A stretch of 64,000 bases of DNA, from assembly GCF_030817535.1 (NCBI RefSeq), contig NZ_JAUSZL010000002.1:3348001-3412000 (forward strand). The letters are read 5' to 3'. Positions within the stretch are counted from its first letter, which is position 1; each line of letters opens with the position of its first letter. The notes under the pieces are model-generated. The model was given only the letters and a program-made list of their open reading frames with translations, ran no database searches and was not told the origin of the DNA. Origin of the DNA: Streptomyces sp. V3I8 (lineage in GTDB: Bacteria > Actinomycetota > Actinomycetes > Streptomycetales > Streptomycetaceae). Both the position numbers and the translations under genes were made by a program. Of the stretch, positions 8,391 through 17,436 are shown one piece after another.

Positions 8391-8828
8391 ATGTCGCTCT
8401 ACGCCGCGTACGCCGGCAATCTCGACCCGCGGCTCATGACGCGCCGCGCTCCCCACTCGCCGCTGCGCGCCACGGGGTGGCTCAACGGCTGGCGGCTGAC
8501 GTTCGGCGGCGAGCACATGGGCTGGGAGGGCGCGCTGGCGACCATCGTCGAGGCCCCGCGCTCCCAGGTCTTCGTGGCGCTGTACGACATCGCCCCGCCG
8601 GACGAGGAGTCCATGGACCGCTGGGAGGGCGTCGGTCTCGACGTCTACCGGCGGATGCGCGTACGGATCCACACCCTGGAGGGTGAGGAGTCGGCGTGGC
8701 TGTACGTCCTCAACGGTTACGAGGGAGGGCTCCCCTCGGCCCGCTACCTCGGCGAGCTGGCGGACGCGGCGGAGTCGGCGGGCGCCCCGCACGACTACGT
8801 GATGGAACTGCGCAAGCGTCCCTGCTGA
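8391..8828 (+). CDS. Gamma-glutamylcyclotransferase-like (AIG2/BtrG fold) protein
   Basis: 145 residues. The N-terminus SLYAAYAGNLDPRLMTRRAP corresponds to the family's YGSN-type substrate loop, and DEESMDRWEGVG carries the acidic residue expected for general catalysis; the rest matches small GGCT-fold proteins (TVEVEAPR-like strand, then RYLGELADAA). The start is the ATG at 8391, directly after a C-rich leader without a clear ribosome site. It is divergent from the LpdA-type reductase, an arrangement also seen in mycobacteria. The substrate is unknown. Confidence 0.82.
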   Translation: MSLYAAYAGNLDPRLMTRRAPHSPLRATGWLNGWRLTFGGEHMGWEGALATIVEAPRSQVFVALYDIAPPDEESMDRWEGVGLDVYRRMRVRIHTLEGEESAWLYVLNGYEGGLPSARYLGELADAAESAGAPHDYVMELRKRPC

Positions 8829-8938
8829 CCCACGCGGGACACGGGCACCCGCACCCGGCGCCGACGGGCCCGGGCGGGCTTCGACAGGTCTCGGCGGAAA
8901 CAACAAGACAACGATCGCGAACCCGTGACCATCAACAT

Positions 8939-8950
8939 CTACGCGCGTAG
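8939..8950. promoter_or_regulatory. Nucleoside-regulon palindrome upstream of deoD
   Basis: CTACGCGCGTAG, perfect 12-bp palindrome. A -10 box TACCCT (8963-8968) follows, so the palindrome covers the -35 zone of a promoter whose start point would be at the GTG at 8976. The same element recurs in front of five other nucleoside transcription units. Confidence 0.75.
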
Positions 8951-8975
8951 GCCCGAACCGGCTACCCTCATGCGC

Positions 8976-9800
8976 GTGAACGCATCTCTTCTTCCGGACG
9001 ACATCCAGGGCGACCCGTACGCCGCTGCCGACGCCGCCGCCGCGCGCCTGCGGGAGTACTCGGGCGCCGAGACCCACGACGTCGCCCTCGTGCTGGGCTC
9101 CGGCTGGGCGCCGGCCGTGGATGCCCTCGGCGCGCCCGCCGCCGAGTTCCAGGTCACCGACCTGCCCGGCTTCCCGCCGCCGGTGGTCGAGGGGCAGGGC
9201 AGCAAGGTCCGCTCGTACCGGATCGGCGACAAGCGCGCGCTCGTCTTCCTGGGCCGCACCCACTACTACGAGGGCCGCGGGGTCGCCGCCGTCGCGCACG
9301 GGGTCCGGACGGCCGTGGCCGCCGGCTGCAAGACGATCGTGCTGACGAACGGCTGCGGCGGGCTGCGCGAGGGGATGCGGCCCGGGCAGCCGGTCCTGAT
9401 CAGCGACCACATCAACCTGACGGCCACGTCGCCGATCGTCGGCGCGAACTTCGTCGACCTGACGGACCTGTACTCGCCGCGGCTGCGGGCGCTGTGCAAG
9501 GAGATCGACCCGACGCTCGAAGAGGGCGTGTACGCGCAGTTCCCCGGCCCGCACTACGAGACGCCGGCCGAGATCCGGATGGCCCGGGTCATCGGGGCGG
9601 ACCTGGTCGGCATGTCGACCACGCTCGAGGCGATCGCCGCGCGGGAGGCCGGGGCGGAGGTGCTCGGCATCTCCCTGGTGACCAACCTGGCCGCCGGGAT
9701 GACCGGGGAGCCCCTCAACCACGAGGAGGTGCTCCAGGCGGGCCGCGACTCGGCCACGCACATGGGAGCGCTCCTCACCCAGGTCCTGGACCGGCTGTAG
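8976..9800 (+). CDS. deoD: Purine nucleoside phosphorylase (trimeric type)
   Basis: 274 residues of the mammalian-like trimeric PNP family: phosphate loop [40 protein letters not shown], base pocket [13 protein letters not shown] and [13 protein letters not shown], and the C-terminal NHEEVL. It splits purine (deoxy)nucleosides into base and (deoxy)ribose-1-phosphate. An ATG two codons upstream (8970) is the other start. The -10 box TACCCT seven bases before the GTG suggests a leaderless mRNA starting at GTG. It is regulated, by inference, through the palindrome at 8939-8950 and lies just upstream of a sugar-phosphate mutase on the same strand. Confidence 0.95.
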   Translation: MNASLLPDDIQGDPYAAADAAAARLREYSGAETHDVALVLGSGWAPAVDALGAPAAEFQVTDLPGFPPPVVEGQGSKVRSYRIGDKRALVFLGRTHYYEGRGVAAVAHGVRTAVAAGCKTIVLTNGCGGLREGMRPGQPVLISDHINLTATSPIVGANFVDLTDLYSPRLRALCKEIDPTLEEGVYAQFPGPHYETPAEIRMARVIGADLVGMSTTLEAIAAREAGAEVLGISLVTNLAAGMTGEPLNHEEVLQAGRDSATHMGALLTQVLDRL

Positions 9801-9960
9801 GTTCCCCGCCCCCCTGGGGGCTGCCGCCCCCGGACCCCCGCCATCGCGGGGCCGGGCGTCAGCTTTCAGCCCGTCCGGCGTTTGAGGACCGGGGGTTCGG
9901 GGGCGGAGCCCCCGAGGTCGGGACGGGAAGGGGCGGCGGGGGCGAGGAAACCGGGGTAGA
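9801..9960. repeat. Dispersed Streptomyces extragenic repeat with hairpin
   Basis: The stretch containing CAGCCCGTCCGGCGTTTGAG (9866-9885) is a very common Streptomyces intergenic element, recognised from memory. It is followed by a 7-bp GC hairpin (9898-9914) and flanked by other G/C inverted repeats. It probably acts as a terminator or spacer between deoD and the mutase gene. Confidence 0.6.
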
Positions 9961-10004
9961 CAAACACGTACGGACGACGAAGAGACGAAGAGAGGTCGAC
10001 CCTC

Positions 10005-11639
10005 GTGCAGGACGAACTCATCGCACGGGCCGAGGCATGGCTGGCCGAGGACCCCGACGCGGAGACCCGCGAGGAACTCGCCAAGCTCATCGACGCCGAG
10101 GACACCGCGGAGCTCACCGCACGCTTCAGCGGCACCCTCCAGTTCGGCACGGCCGGCCTGCGGGGCGAACTGGGCGCGGGCCCGATGCGCATGAACCGCT
10201 CGGTCGTCATCCGCGCGGCCGCCGGCCTCGCCGCGTACCTGAAGGCGAAGGGTCAGACCGACGGCCTCGTCGTCATCGGCTACGACGCCCGCCACAAGTC
10301 CACCGACTTCGCCCGGGACACCGCCGCGGTGATGACGGGCGCGGGCCTGCGCGCCGCCGTGCTCCCCCGTCCCCTCCCCACCCCCGTCCTGGCGTACGCC
10401 ATACGGCACCTGGGCGCGGTGGCCGGCGTCGAGGTGACGGCCAGCCACAACCCGCCGCGCGACAACGGCTACAAGGTGTACCTCGGCGACGGCTCCCAGA
10501 TCGTCCCGCCGGCGGACGCGGAGATCGCCGCCGAGATCGCCGCGGTCGGGAGCCTCGCCGGCGTCCCCCGCCCGGACTCCGGCTGGGAGACCCTCGACGA
10601 GGGCGTCCTGAACGCCTATCTGGAGCGTACGGACGCGGTCCTGGCCCCCGGCTCCCCGCGCACCGCCCGCACGGTCTACACGCCGATGCACGGCGTCGGC
10701 AAGGAGACCCTCCTCGCGGCGTTCGCCCGGGCCGGCTTCCCCGCCCCCGTCCTCGTCGCCGGGCAGGCCGAGCCGGACCCGGACTTCCCGACGGTCGCGT
10801 TCCCGAACCCGGAGGAGCCGGGCGCGATGGACCTGGCCTTCGCGCAGGCCCGCGAGACGGACCCGGACCTGGTCATCGCCAACGACCCGGACGCGGACCG
10901 CTGCGCCGCGGCCGTCAAGGACGCCGCCGGCGACTGGCGCATGCTGCGCGGCGACGAGGTCGGCGCGCTGCTCGCGGCGCACCTGGTCCGCCGGGGCGCG
11001 CGGGGCACCTTCGCGGAGTCGATCGTCTCGTCCTCGCTCCTCGGCCGCATCGCCCGGAAGGCGGGCCTGGCGTACGAGGAGACCCTGACGGGCTTCAAGT
11101 GGATCGCCAGGGTGGAGGGCCTGCGGTACGGCTACGAGGAGGCGCTGGGCTACTGCGTCGACCCGGACGGCGTACGGGACAAGGACGGCATCACGGCGGC
11201 CCTCGCCCTCACGGAGCTGGCCTCGGAGCTCAAGGAGGAGGGCCGCACGCTCCTGGACCTCCTGGACGACCTGGCCGTCGAGCACGGCCTGCACGCCACG
11301 GACCAGCTCTCGGTGCGGGTGGACGACCTCTCCCTGATCGCGGACGCGATGCGCCGCCTGCGCGAGCGGCCCCCGACGCGCCTCGCGGACCTGCCCGTCA
11401 CCGAGGCCGAGGACCTGACGGAGGGCACGGCCTCGCTCCCGCCCACGGACGGCCTGCGCTACACGCTGGACGGCGCCCGGGTCGTCGTCCGCCCCAGCGG
11501 TACGGAGCCGAAGCTGAAGTGCTACCTGGAGGTCGTGGTGCCGGTGTCCGGCCACGACGCACTCCCGGCGGCCCGCACGAAGGCGGCGGAGCTGCTGTCG
11601 GCGATCAAGCGCGACCTGTCGGCGGCCGCGGGCATCTGA
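10005..11639 (+). CDS. Alpha-D-phosphohexomutase family sugar-phosphate mutase (probable phosphopentomutase role)
   Basis: 544 residues with the four-domain phosphohexomutase layout: FGTAGLRGELGAGPMRMN near residue 46, the phosphoserine loop VTASHNPPRDNGYKVY near 145, the metal loop IANDPDADRCA near 290, a sugar-binding TGFKWIARVEG near 362, and the phosphate-binding RPSGTEPKLKCY near 495. Annotated relatives are called phosphomannomutase, but the large PgcA/PGM2-like form next to deoD is common in actinobacteria lacking DeoB nearby. Here it would link (deoxy)ribose-1-phosphate from DeoD/DeoA to the 5-phosphate used by DeoC. That role is inference. GTG start with AGAGG nine bases upstream. 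Confidence 0.9.
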   Translation: MQDELIARAEAWLAEDPDAETREELAKLIDAEDTAELTARFSGTLQFGTAGLRGELGAGPMRMNRSVVIRAAAGLAAYLKAKGQTDGLVVIGYDARHKSTDFARDTAAVMTGAGLRAAVLPRPLPTPVLAYAIRHLGAVAGVEVTASHNPPRDNGYKVYLGDGSQIVPPADAEIAAEIAAVGSLAGVPRPDSGWETLDEGVLNAYLERTDAVLAPGSPRTARTVYTPMHGVGKETLLAAFARAGFPAPVLVAGQAEPDPDFPTVAFPNPEEPGAMDLAFAQARETDPDLVIANDPDADRCAAAVKDAAGDWRMLRGDEVGALLAAHLVRRGARGTFAESIVSSSLLGRIARKAGLAYEETLTGFKWIARVEGLRYGYEEALGYCVDPDGVRDKDGITAALALTELASELKEEGRTLLDLLDDLAVEHGLHATDQLSVRVDDLSLIADAMRRLRERPPTRLADLPVTEAEDLTEGTASLPPTDGLRYTLDGARVVVRPSGTEPKLKCYLEVVVPVSGHDALPAARTKAAELLSAIKRDLSAAAGI

Positions 11640-11675
11640 GGCCGCCGCCGGTCCGGTGGCGGCCGCCGGGCCCGG

Positions 11676-11865
11676 CGGGCTCGATGGGATCCGGTCGGGC
11701 CCGGTGGGGTCCGGTCGGGCCCGGTGGGGTCCGGTCGGGCCCGCCGGGCCCGGTGGGATCCGGTCGGGCCCGGTGGGATCCGGTCCGGCCCGGTGGGGCC
11801 CGGTCCGGCCCGGTGGGATCCGGTCCGACCAGGCGGGATCCTGTCAGGCTCGTCGGGGCCCCGAC
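11676..11865. repeat. 20-bp minisatellite
   Basis: About nine imperfect copies of the 20-base unit GGTCGGGCCCGGTGGGATCC, with one partial insertion in the third copy. It fills the convergent space between the mutase gene and the next minus-strand gene. No ORF in it has coding character. The rest of 11640-11985 is C-rich and featureless. Confidence 0.85.
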
Positions 11866-11985
11866 GGGGCCCGCGTCCGTGCGGTCCCACCGCCCGTCGG
11901 CTCTCGGCGCCCGCCGGCCCGCACCGCCCCTCGGCCCGTACGGTCCCGCAGCCCGCACCGTCCCTCGACGCGCATCGCCCGTCCC

Positions 11986-13695
11986 TCAGCCCCACATCAC
12001 CAGCACCGCCGCCCACACCAGGGCCAGCAGCACGGCCAGCGGCCACAGGGGGCGGCCCCGTTCGGGGGCCGTGCTCTCTCCGGTGGGGCGCAGCGCCGGG
12101 TCCTCGCGCATGGCCGACAGTTCGGCCGCCAGCGCGTCGTACGGGTGGACCAGGCCGCGCCGTCGTTCGAACCAGGCCCAGCGCGGCGCCGCGACCGACC
12201 AGTTGTCGTCGCGCCAGCGCAGCTTCAGCTCGAAGGACCGGCGGCGTACGGAGCGGATGTCGTCCCAGGGGACGTGCTGGGGGCCGCGCAGCCCGGTGAC
12301 CCACAGGCCCGAGCGGTCCGCCGTGATGCGCCAGGCGAGTTTCACGGCGACGCGGACGGCTCCGTAGAGGCCGAGTGCGGCGACCAGGCCCAGTTTCCAC
12401 GGGGACAGGCCGGAGTCGGTGAACCCGGCCCAGGTGAGCCACACGCCCCACTGCACCAGCAGTGCGGCGGCCACCCAGTCCAACCAGCCCGCGCGCCAGC
12501 GCCGCACCGGTGCCGGGACGCGGTCCACGACCGACTGCCGGGCCCGCCGCTCCAGTTGGCGGTTCCGCTCCTCACGGGTCTTCTCCCTGGCGGTGCGCCG
12601 CATGCCCGCGCTCGGCGAGAGCGGGCGGACCGGTCCCGCCGACCACTCCGTCAGCGGCGGCTGGTCGGGGTCCTCGTCGGCGCTGAGGACCACGACCTCG
12701 GCGCCGTCGAAGGGGGCGCCGAAGAGGACGGCCTCGCGGACCGGCCCGGGAGTGCCGTCGTCCACCGCGTCGAGGAGCCGCTCCAGTTCCTCGGCGGCCT
12801 CCGCCTCGGCGTCGGCGTCGGCGATGTCCGCAGGGCTTTCCGCACCTGCGCCCGCGTCCCCGCCCGCGTCCGCGTCCGCCGCGTCCGGCCCGGGCTCGTC
12901 GTCGTACGACGTCAGCTCCACCGTGAACAGCGGCCGCAGTGCCGCGAGGTCGTCCGCCGCGTACACCTCGGTGGTGCCCTGCGCGTCGTCGCGCACGAGG
13001 ACGCGCAGGACGGGCGCGGGAGTCCGGCGCAGCGCGAGGGCCCGGTGGCGGCCGAGCCACGCCGAGACCAGGGCGGTCATGCCCAGCCCGGCCAGGTAGA
13101 AGGCCATGACCCAGGAACCGCGGTGGTCGTCGGCCGTGCCCCACAGGTGCGCGGTGGCGCCGGTGAGCACGCCGAGCGCGAGGACCGCGAGGCCGAGCGG
13201 GAACAGGAAGCGGCCGCGCCGCACGGGCGCGTCCGCGTCCGGGACGCGTGCCGTACCGTCACCGGCCGCCTCGGCCGCCCGCTCCAGCTGGGCGCCGCGG
13301 GCCCGCAGGCGTACAGCGACGGCGGCCCAGGAGGCCACCACGACCAGCGTCCCGAAGGCCGTCACGGGCCACGGCAGCGACGGAGCCTGCACCGCGAGCC
13401 CGAGGAGCAGGGCGGGCGCCCCGGCCCAGACCGCTTCGGGCCGCGCGAGCACCCACAGGGCGTACACGGCGAAGCCCGCCGCGACGAACGGCCGGAGTCC
13501 GCCGAGCATCGCGGCCCAGGCGCCCGCGCAGAACGCGAGGGTGGTCACCGCGCCGGCGATCGACCTGCGCACCCGCGGGAACGTCCAGCGCGGCGGCAGC
13601 GCGGCCGACCAGCCCGCCGCCCGGCCGGCGGTCCAGTCCCGGCAGTCGTCGGGTATCGCGGCCGCGGGCAGCCGCAGCGGCTCGTCGTACGGCAC
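11986..13695 (-). CDS. Large multi-pass membrane protein with PH-like C-terminal region
   Basis: 569 residues. N-terminal half: about five to six hydrophobic helices (SIAGAVTTLAFCAGAWAAML, FVAAGFAVYALWVLA and others). The middle is a long acidic, disordered segment rich in Asp/Ala/Glu (about residues 280-345). Then follow two more helices (WVAAALLVQWGVWLTWAGF, LGLVAALGLYGAVRVA), a bacterial PH-like segment (RITADRSGLWVTGLRGPQHVPWDDIRSVRR), and a final helix. GTG start chosen for AGGAG five bases before. It lies just downstream of the shorter PH-like gene, so the two are probably related partners. Function unknown. Confidence 0.8.
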   Translation of the reverse strand: MPYDEPLRLPAAAIPDDCRDWTAGRAAGWSAALPPRWTFPRVRRSIAGAVTTLAFCAGAWAAMLGGLRPFVAAGFAVYALWVLARPEAVWAGAPALLLGLAVQAPSLPWPVTAFGTLVVVASWAAVAVRLRARGAQLERAAEAAGDGTARVPDADAPVRRGRFLFPLGLAVLALGVLTGATAHLWGTADDHRGSWVMAFYLAGLGMTALVSAWLGRHRALALRRTPAPVLRVLVRDDAQGTTEVYAADDLAALRPLFTVELTSYDDEPGPDAADADAGGDAGAGAESPADIADADAEAEAAEELERLLDAVDDGTPGPVREAVLFGAPFDGAEVVVLSADEDPDQPPLTEWSAGPVRPLSPSAGMRRTAREKTREERNRQLERRARQSVVDRVPAPVRRWRAGWLDWVAAALLVQWGVWLTWAGFTDSGLSPWKLGLVAALGLYGAVRVAVKLAWRITADRSGLWVTGLRGPQHVPWDDIRSVRRRSFELKLRWRDDNWSVAAPRWAWFERRRGLVHPYDALAAELSAMREDPALRPTGESTAPERGRPLWPLAVLLALVWAAVLVMWG

Positions 13696-13900
13696 ATGCA
13701 CTCCTGGCTCGCGGATCGCGTGGGACACCGGTGCCGACACCGGCGTCCGGCACCGGTGGTGACAGTAGCGACCGGGACGCCCGCCCGGACCGGCGGACGC
13801 CCCGGCCCCGGTCACCGGGTGCCTCCCACTCGTACGGCCCAGCGGGGGCCATCGCCTCAAGTACGGCGCGCTTCGCCGGTCCGGCGGGTCGGTCCGGCGC

Positions 13901-13964
13901 GTCGGTCCGACGGCTCGTCGGTCCGACGGCTCGTCGGTCCGACGGCTCGTCGGTCCGGTGCTCC
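13901..13964. repeat. Four tandem 16-bp units
   Basis: GTCGGTCCGACGGCTC occurs three times exactly and once in degraded form. It ends at the stop codon of the next gene, so it lies in the transcript between the two PH-like membrane genes. Confidence 0.85.
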
Positions 13965-13965
13965 G

Positions 13966-14619
13966 TCAGCCCAGGGACAGGAGGATCGCCAGGAGGACGG
14001 CTCCGGCCGCCGCGGGGGCCATGACCTCGTACGCCCACCGCACCGAGACCTCGCCCTGGGCGCGCGGATCCCCGGCCCTGGCCTCCAGCAGCTCGCGCAG
14101 CTCGTCGATGATCTGGTCACCCTGGGCGCGTACGGGGCCCTCGGGGACCGGTGCGGGGTGGGGGGACCGGCCGCGGCGGGTGCCCGGCGCGTCCGCCCTG
14201 GCCTCCTTGCGGGCCGCCCGCTTACGGGCCCGCAGGGACACCGGCACGGCCCACACCTGGTACTTGGTGCCGGCCTTGTCGAACACCTCGTTGGAGTAGC
14301 CGGACCGGAACGCCTCGACCGTCCCCCAGGGCATCGTGATCACCCGGAAGGGGTTACGGATGCGCATCCGCCGCTCGTTGGCGTGGACGGCGGGGCGGAG
14401 GGTGAAGGCGGAGACCAGCGGGACCAGCACGAGCAGCGTGGCCAGGGACACCCAGGGGGTCCGGCCCTCGCCCGTGACCAGGGCGTCGATGCCGAGCCAG
14501 CCGGCGATCGCCAGCAGCAGTACGCCGCCGGCGACGCCGGAGGGGGACCGGTAGGCGCGGTCCTTGTACTGGGGGTCCGGGGTGTCCGGGGAGGGGGGCT
14601 GGTGGTCCGGGGTCGTCAT
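13966..14619 (-). CDS. PH-domain membrane protein
   Basis: 217 residues: two N-terminal helices (GVAGGVLLLAIAGWLGIDAL, WVSLATLLVLVPLVSAF), a bacterial PH-like domain (RRMRIRNPFRVITMPWGTVEAFRSGYSNEVFDKAGTKY split across residues 85-125), a basic linker (RARKRAARKEARAD), an amphipathic stretch IIDELRELLEARAG and a C-terminal helix AAAGAVLLAILLSLG. The start is the ATG giving MTTPDHQPP; no strong ribosome site. It is upstream of the larger PH-like gene on the same strand. Role unknown; conserved in Streptomyces beside deoC as far as I recall. Confidence 0.83.
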   Translation of the reverse strand: MTTPDHQPPSPDTPDPQYKDRAYRSPSGVAGGVLLLAIAGWLGIDALVTGEGRTPWVSLATLLVLVPLVSAFTLRPAVHANERRMRIRNPFRVITMPWGTVEAFRSGYSNEVFDKAGTKYQVWAVPVSLRARKRAARKEARADAPGTRRGRSPHPAPVPEGPVRAQGDQIIDELRELLEARAGDPRAQGEVSVRWAYEVMAPAAAGAVLLAILLSLG

Positions 14620-14770
14620 GGTGGCGATTCTGCCCGAACCGGGTGGCCGGGCCGCGCCGCGGGGCCCCACCGGGGGCGCGGGGAACTGCGTGCCCGGCCT
14701 CCGCGGGTCCGCGGGCCCGCGGACCCGCGGGCGGAATTCGTTGTGGTCCGCGGCGCCGTGCGGGCCGGGC

Positions 14771-14947
14771 GCGCAGTTCCCCGCACCCCTGAAGGAGCAC
14801 CCCGACCGGATTCGTCGTCAGGTGCGGCCACGTGAGGGCCGGGCGCGCGGTTCCCCGCGCCTCTGAAGGGGCGCCCCGACCGGATTCGTCGTCAGGTGCG
14901 GCCACGTGTGGGCCGAGCGCGCAGTTCCCCGCGCCCCTGGCGGGGCA
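14771..14947. repeat. 74-bp tandem repeat, 2.4 copies
   Basis: Copies begin at 14771, 14845 and 14919 (each starting GCGCAGTTCCCCGC or one change from it), giving an exact 74-base period. The unit includes the common Streptomyces element related to GGGGCGCGGGGAACTGCGCG. The whole 14620-15003 gap upstream of deoC is otherwise free of genes. Confidence 0.85.
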
Positions 14948-15003
14948 GGCCAGGGGGCCACGCGCCGCGGCCGCCGGAGGCGAACCCCGGGGGTGTACAG
15001 CCG

Positions 15004-15015
15004 CTACGCGCGTAG
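15004..15015. promoter_or_regulatory. Nucleoside-regulon palindrome upstream of deoC
   Basis: CTACGCGCGTAG, perfect. It overlaps the core promoter: TATGCT (15017-15022) lies six bases before the deoC GTG, so the mRNA is probably leaderless and a bound regulator would block polymerase directly. Confidence 0.75.
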
Positions 15016-15028
15016 ATATGCTCGGGTG

Positions 15029-15994
15029 GTGACCATGCCCACCACTGCATCCTCCGCAGCCCACGCACTCACGGACGTGACCGCGTCAGACGGCTCGTTG
15101 CGCCGGTTCCTCCACGGGCTGCCCGGCGTCGACACGGTCGGTCTGGAGGCGCGTGCCGCCTCGCTCGGTACGCGTTCGATCAAGACGACCGCGAAGGCGT
15201 ACGCCATCGACCTCGCGATCTCGATGGTCGACCTGACGACGCTCGAAGGCGCGGACACCCCCGGCAAGGTCCGGGCGCTCGGCGCGAAGGCCGTCCACCC
15301 GGACCCCACGGACCGTACGGCCCCCACGACCGCCGCCGTCTGCGTCTACCCCGACATGGTGGCCACCGCGAAGGCGGCCGTCGCCGGCTCCGGTGTGCTG
15401 GTCGCCTCGGTCGCGACCGCCTTCCCGGCCGGCCGCGCCGCGCTCGACGTGAAGCTGGCCGACGTGCGGGACGCCGTCGCCGCGGGCGCCGACGAGATCG
15501 ACATGGTCATCGACCGCGGGGCGTTCCTGTCGGGCCGGTACCTGAAGGTGTACGACGAGATCGTCGCCGTGAAGGAGGCCTCGGGCGCCGCCCGCCTGAA
15601 GGTCATCTTCGAGACCGGCGAGCTGTCGACGTACGACAACATCCGGCGCGCGAGCTGGCTCGGCATGCTGGCGGGCGCGGACTTCATCAAGACCTCGACG
15701 GGCAAGGTCGCCGTCAACGCGACGCCCGCGAACACCCTCCTGATGCTGGAGGCCGTCCGCGACTTCCGCGCGCAGACCGGGGTCCAGGTCGGCGTGAAGC
15801 CCGCCGGCGGCATCCGCACCACGAAGGACGCCGTCAAGTTCCTGGTGCTGGTCAACGAGACCGCGGGCGCGGACTGGCTGACCAACCACTGGTTCCGCTT
15901 CGGCGCGTCCTCGCTCCTCAACGACCTGCTGATGCAGCGTCAGAAGCTGGCCACCGGCCGCTACTCCGGCCCCGACTACGTGACGGTGGACTGA
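15029..15994 (+). CDS. deoC: Deoxyribose-phosphate aldolase
   Basis: 321 residues, class I aldolase of the DeoC family; longer than the 220-residue core because of an N-terminal extension, as in related actinobacteria. Core landmarks are VCVYPDMVATAKAAV, VASVATAFPAGRAALDVKLADV, EIDMVIDRGAFLSG, KVIFETGEL, DFIKTSTGKVAVNATP (Schiff-base lysine in KTSTG) and GVKPAGGIRT. It cleaves deoxyribose-5-phosphate to acetaldehyde and glyceraldehyde-3-phosphate. It is followed five bases later by an aldehyde dehydrogenase gene, the natural sink for acetaldehyde. The palindrome at 15004-15015 is in its promoter. Confidence 0.94.
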   Translation: MTMPTTASSAAHALTDVTASDGSLRRFLHGLPGVDTVGLEARAASLGTRSIKTTAKAYAIDLAISMVDLTTLEGADTPGKVRALGAKAVHPDPTDRTAPTTAAVCVYPDMVATAKAAVAGSGVLVASVATAFPAGRAALDVKLADVRDAVAAGADEIDMVIDRGAFLSGRYLKVYDEIVAVKEASGAARLKVIFETGELSTYDNIRRASWLGMLAGADFIKTSTGKVAVNATPANTLLMLEAVRDFRAQTGVQVGVKPAGGIRTTKDAVKFLVLVNETAGADWLTNHWFRFGASSLLNDLLMQRQKLATGRYSGPDYVTVD

Positions 15995-15999
15995 TCCAC

Positions 16000-17436
16000 A
16001 TGGCTTCCGCATTCGAATACGCACCGGCGCCCGAGTCCCGCTCCGTCGTCGACATCGCCCCGTCGTACGGGCTCTTCATCGACGGCGAGTTCACCGAGGC
16101 CGCCGACGGCAGGGTCTTCAAGACGGTCAGCCCGAGCACCGAGGAGGTCCTGTCCGAGGTCGCCCGGGCGGGCGCCGAGGACGTCGACCGCGCGGTGGGC
16201 GCCGCCCGCAGGGCCTTCGTGAAGTGGTCCGCGCTGCCCGGCTCCGAGCGCGCCAAGTACCTCTTCCGCATCGCCCGCATCATCCAGGAACGCAGCCGCG
16301 AACTGGCCGTCCTGGAGACCCTGGACAACGGCAAGCCCATCAAGGAGACGAGGGACGCCGACCTCCCCCTGGTGGCCGCGCACTTCTTCTACTACGCGGG
16401 CTGGGCGGACAAGCTCGGCCACGCCGGCTTCGGGACGGACCCGCGCCCGCTGGGCGTCGCCGGCCAGGTCATCCCCTGGAACTTCCCGCTGCTCATGCTG
16501 GCGTGGAAGATCGCCCCGGCGCTCGCGACCGGCAACACGGTCGTCCTGAAGCCCGCCGAGACCACTCCCCTGTCGGCCCTGTTCTTCGCGGACATCTGCC
16601 GCCAGGCGGGCCTTCCCCGGGGTGTCGTCAACATCCTTCCCGGTTACGGCGACACGGGCGCGGCGCTCGTCGCGCACCCGGACGTGAACAAGGTGGCCTT
16701 CACCGGCTCCACCGCCGTCGGCAAGGCCATCGCGCGCCAGGTCGCGGGCACGAGGAAGAAGGTCACGCTCGAACTGGGCGGCAAGGGCGCGAACATCGTC
16801 TTCGACGACGCCCCGATCGACCAGGCCGTCGAGGGCATCGTCACGGGCATCTTCTTCAACCAGGGCCAGGTCTGCTGCGCCGGCTCCCGGCTCCTGGTCC
16901 AGGAGTCGATCCACGACGAGCTGCTGGACTCCCTGAAGCGCAGGCTCTCGACCCTGCGCCTGGGCGACCCGCTCGACAAGAACACCGACATCGGCGCGAT
17001 CAACTCCGCCGAGCAGCTCGCGCGCATCGGCTCGCTCGTCGAGCAGGGCGAGGCCGAGGGCGCCGAGCGCTGGTCCCCGGCCTGCGAACTGCCCTCCGCG
17101 GGCTACTGGTTCGCCCCGACGCTCTTCACGAACGTCACCCAGGCACACACCGTCGCCCGCGACGAGATCTTCGGCCCGGTCCTGTCCGTCCTCACCTTCC
17201 GCACCCCGGACGAGGCGGTCGCGAAGGCCAACAACACCCAGTACGGCCTCTCCGCGGGCATCTGGACCGAGAAGGGTTCCCGGATCCTGGCGGTCGCGAA
17301 CAAGCTGCGCGCGGGCGTCGTCTGGTCCAACACGTTCAACAAGTTCGATCCGACCTCGCCGTTCGGCGGCTACAAGGAATCGGGTCACGGCCGCGAGGGC
17401 GGCCGCCACGGCCTGGAGGCTTACCTCGATGTCTGA
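16000..17436 (+). CDS. Aldehyde dehydrogenase, catalytically complete
   Basis: 478 residues, NAD(P)-dependent ALDH family. Visible: IPWNFPLLM (residue 158), catalytic-support Lys in VVLKPAETTP (184), NAD-loop AFTGSTAVGKAIA (233), general base Glu258 in LELGGKGAN, nucleophile Cys292 in NQGQVCCAGSR, and EIFGPVLSVL. It ends at GLEAYLDV, lacking the last strand (usually a KTVW-type tail) that most ALDHs use for oligomer contacts. It overlaps the next gene by eight bases; that gene encodes an ALDH-like protein bearing just such a tail. In the deoC operon, so acetaldehyde is the likely substrate (inference). Confidence 0.93.
   Translation: MASAFEYAPAPESRSVVDIAPSYGLFIDGEFTEAADGRVFKTVSPSTEEVLSEVARAGAEDVDRAVGAARRAFVKWSALPGSERAKYLFRIARIIQERSRELAVLETLDNGKPIKETRDADLPLVAAHFFYYAGWADKLGHAGFGTDPRPLGVAGQVIPWNFPLLMLAWKIAPALATGNTVVLKPAETTPLSALFFADICRQAGLPRGVVNILPGYGDTGAALVAHPDVNKVAFTGSTAVGKAIARQVAGTRKKVTLELGGKGANIVFDDAPIDQAVEGIVTGIFFNQGQVCCAGSRLLVQESIHDELLDSLKRRLSTLRLGDPLDKNTDIGAINSAEQLARIGSLVEQGEAEGAERWSPACELPSAGYWFAPTLFTNVTQAHTVARDEIFGPVLSVLTFRTPDEAVAKANNTQYGLSAGIWTEKGSRILAVANKLRAGVVWSNTFNKFDPTSPFGGYKESGHGREGGRHGLEAYLDV

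Noticed and set aside
8235..11555. 1106-codon minus-strand frame
   Set aside because: Antisense shadow of the gamma-glutamylcyclotransferase-like, deoD and mutase genes; no domain pattern.
9494..12367. Very long plus-strand frame across deoD, the mutase gene and the minisatellite
   Set aside because: Its translation is Arg/Gly/Pro-rich shadow sequence of the real genes, typical in 72 percent GC DNA.
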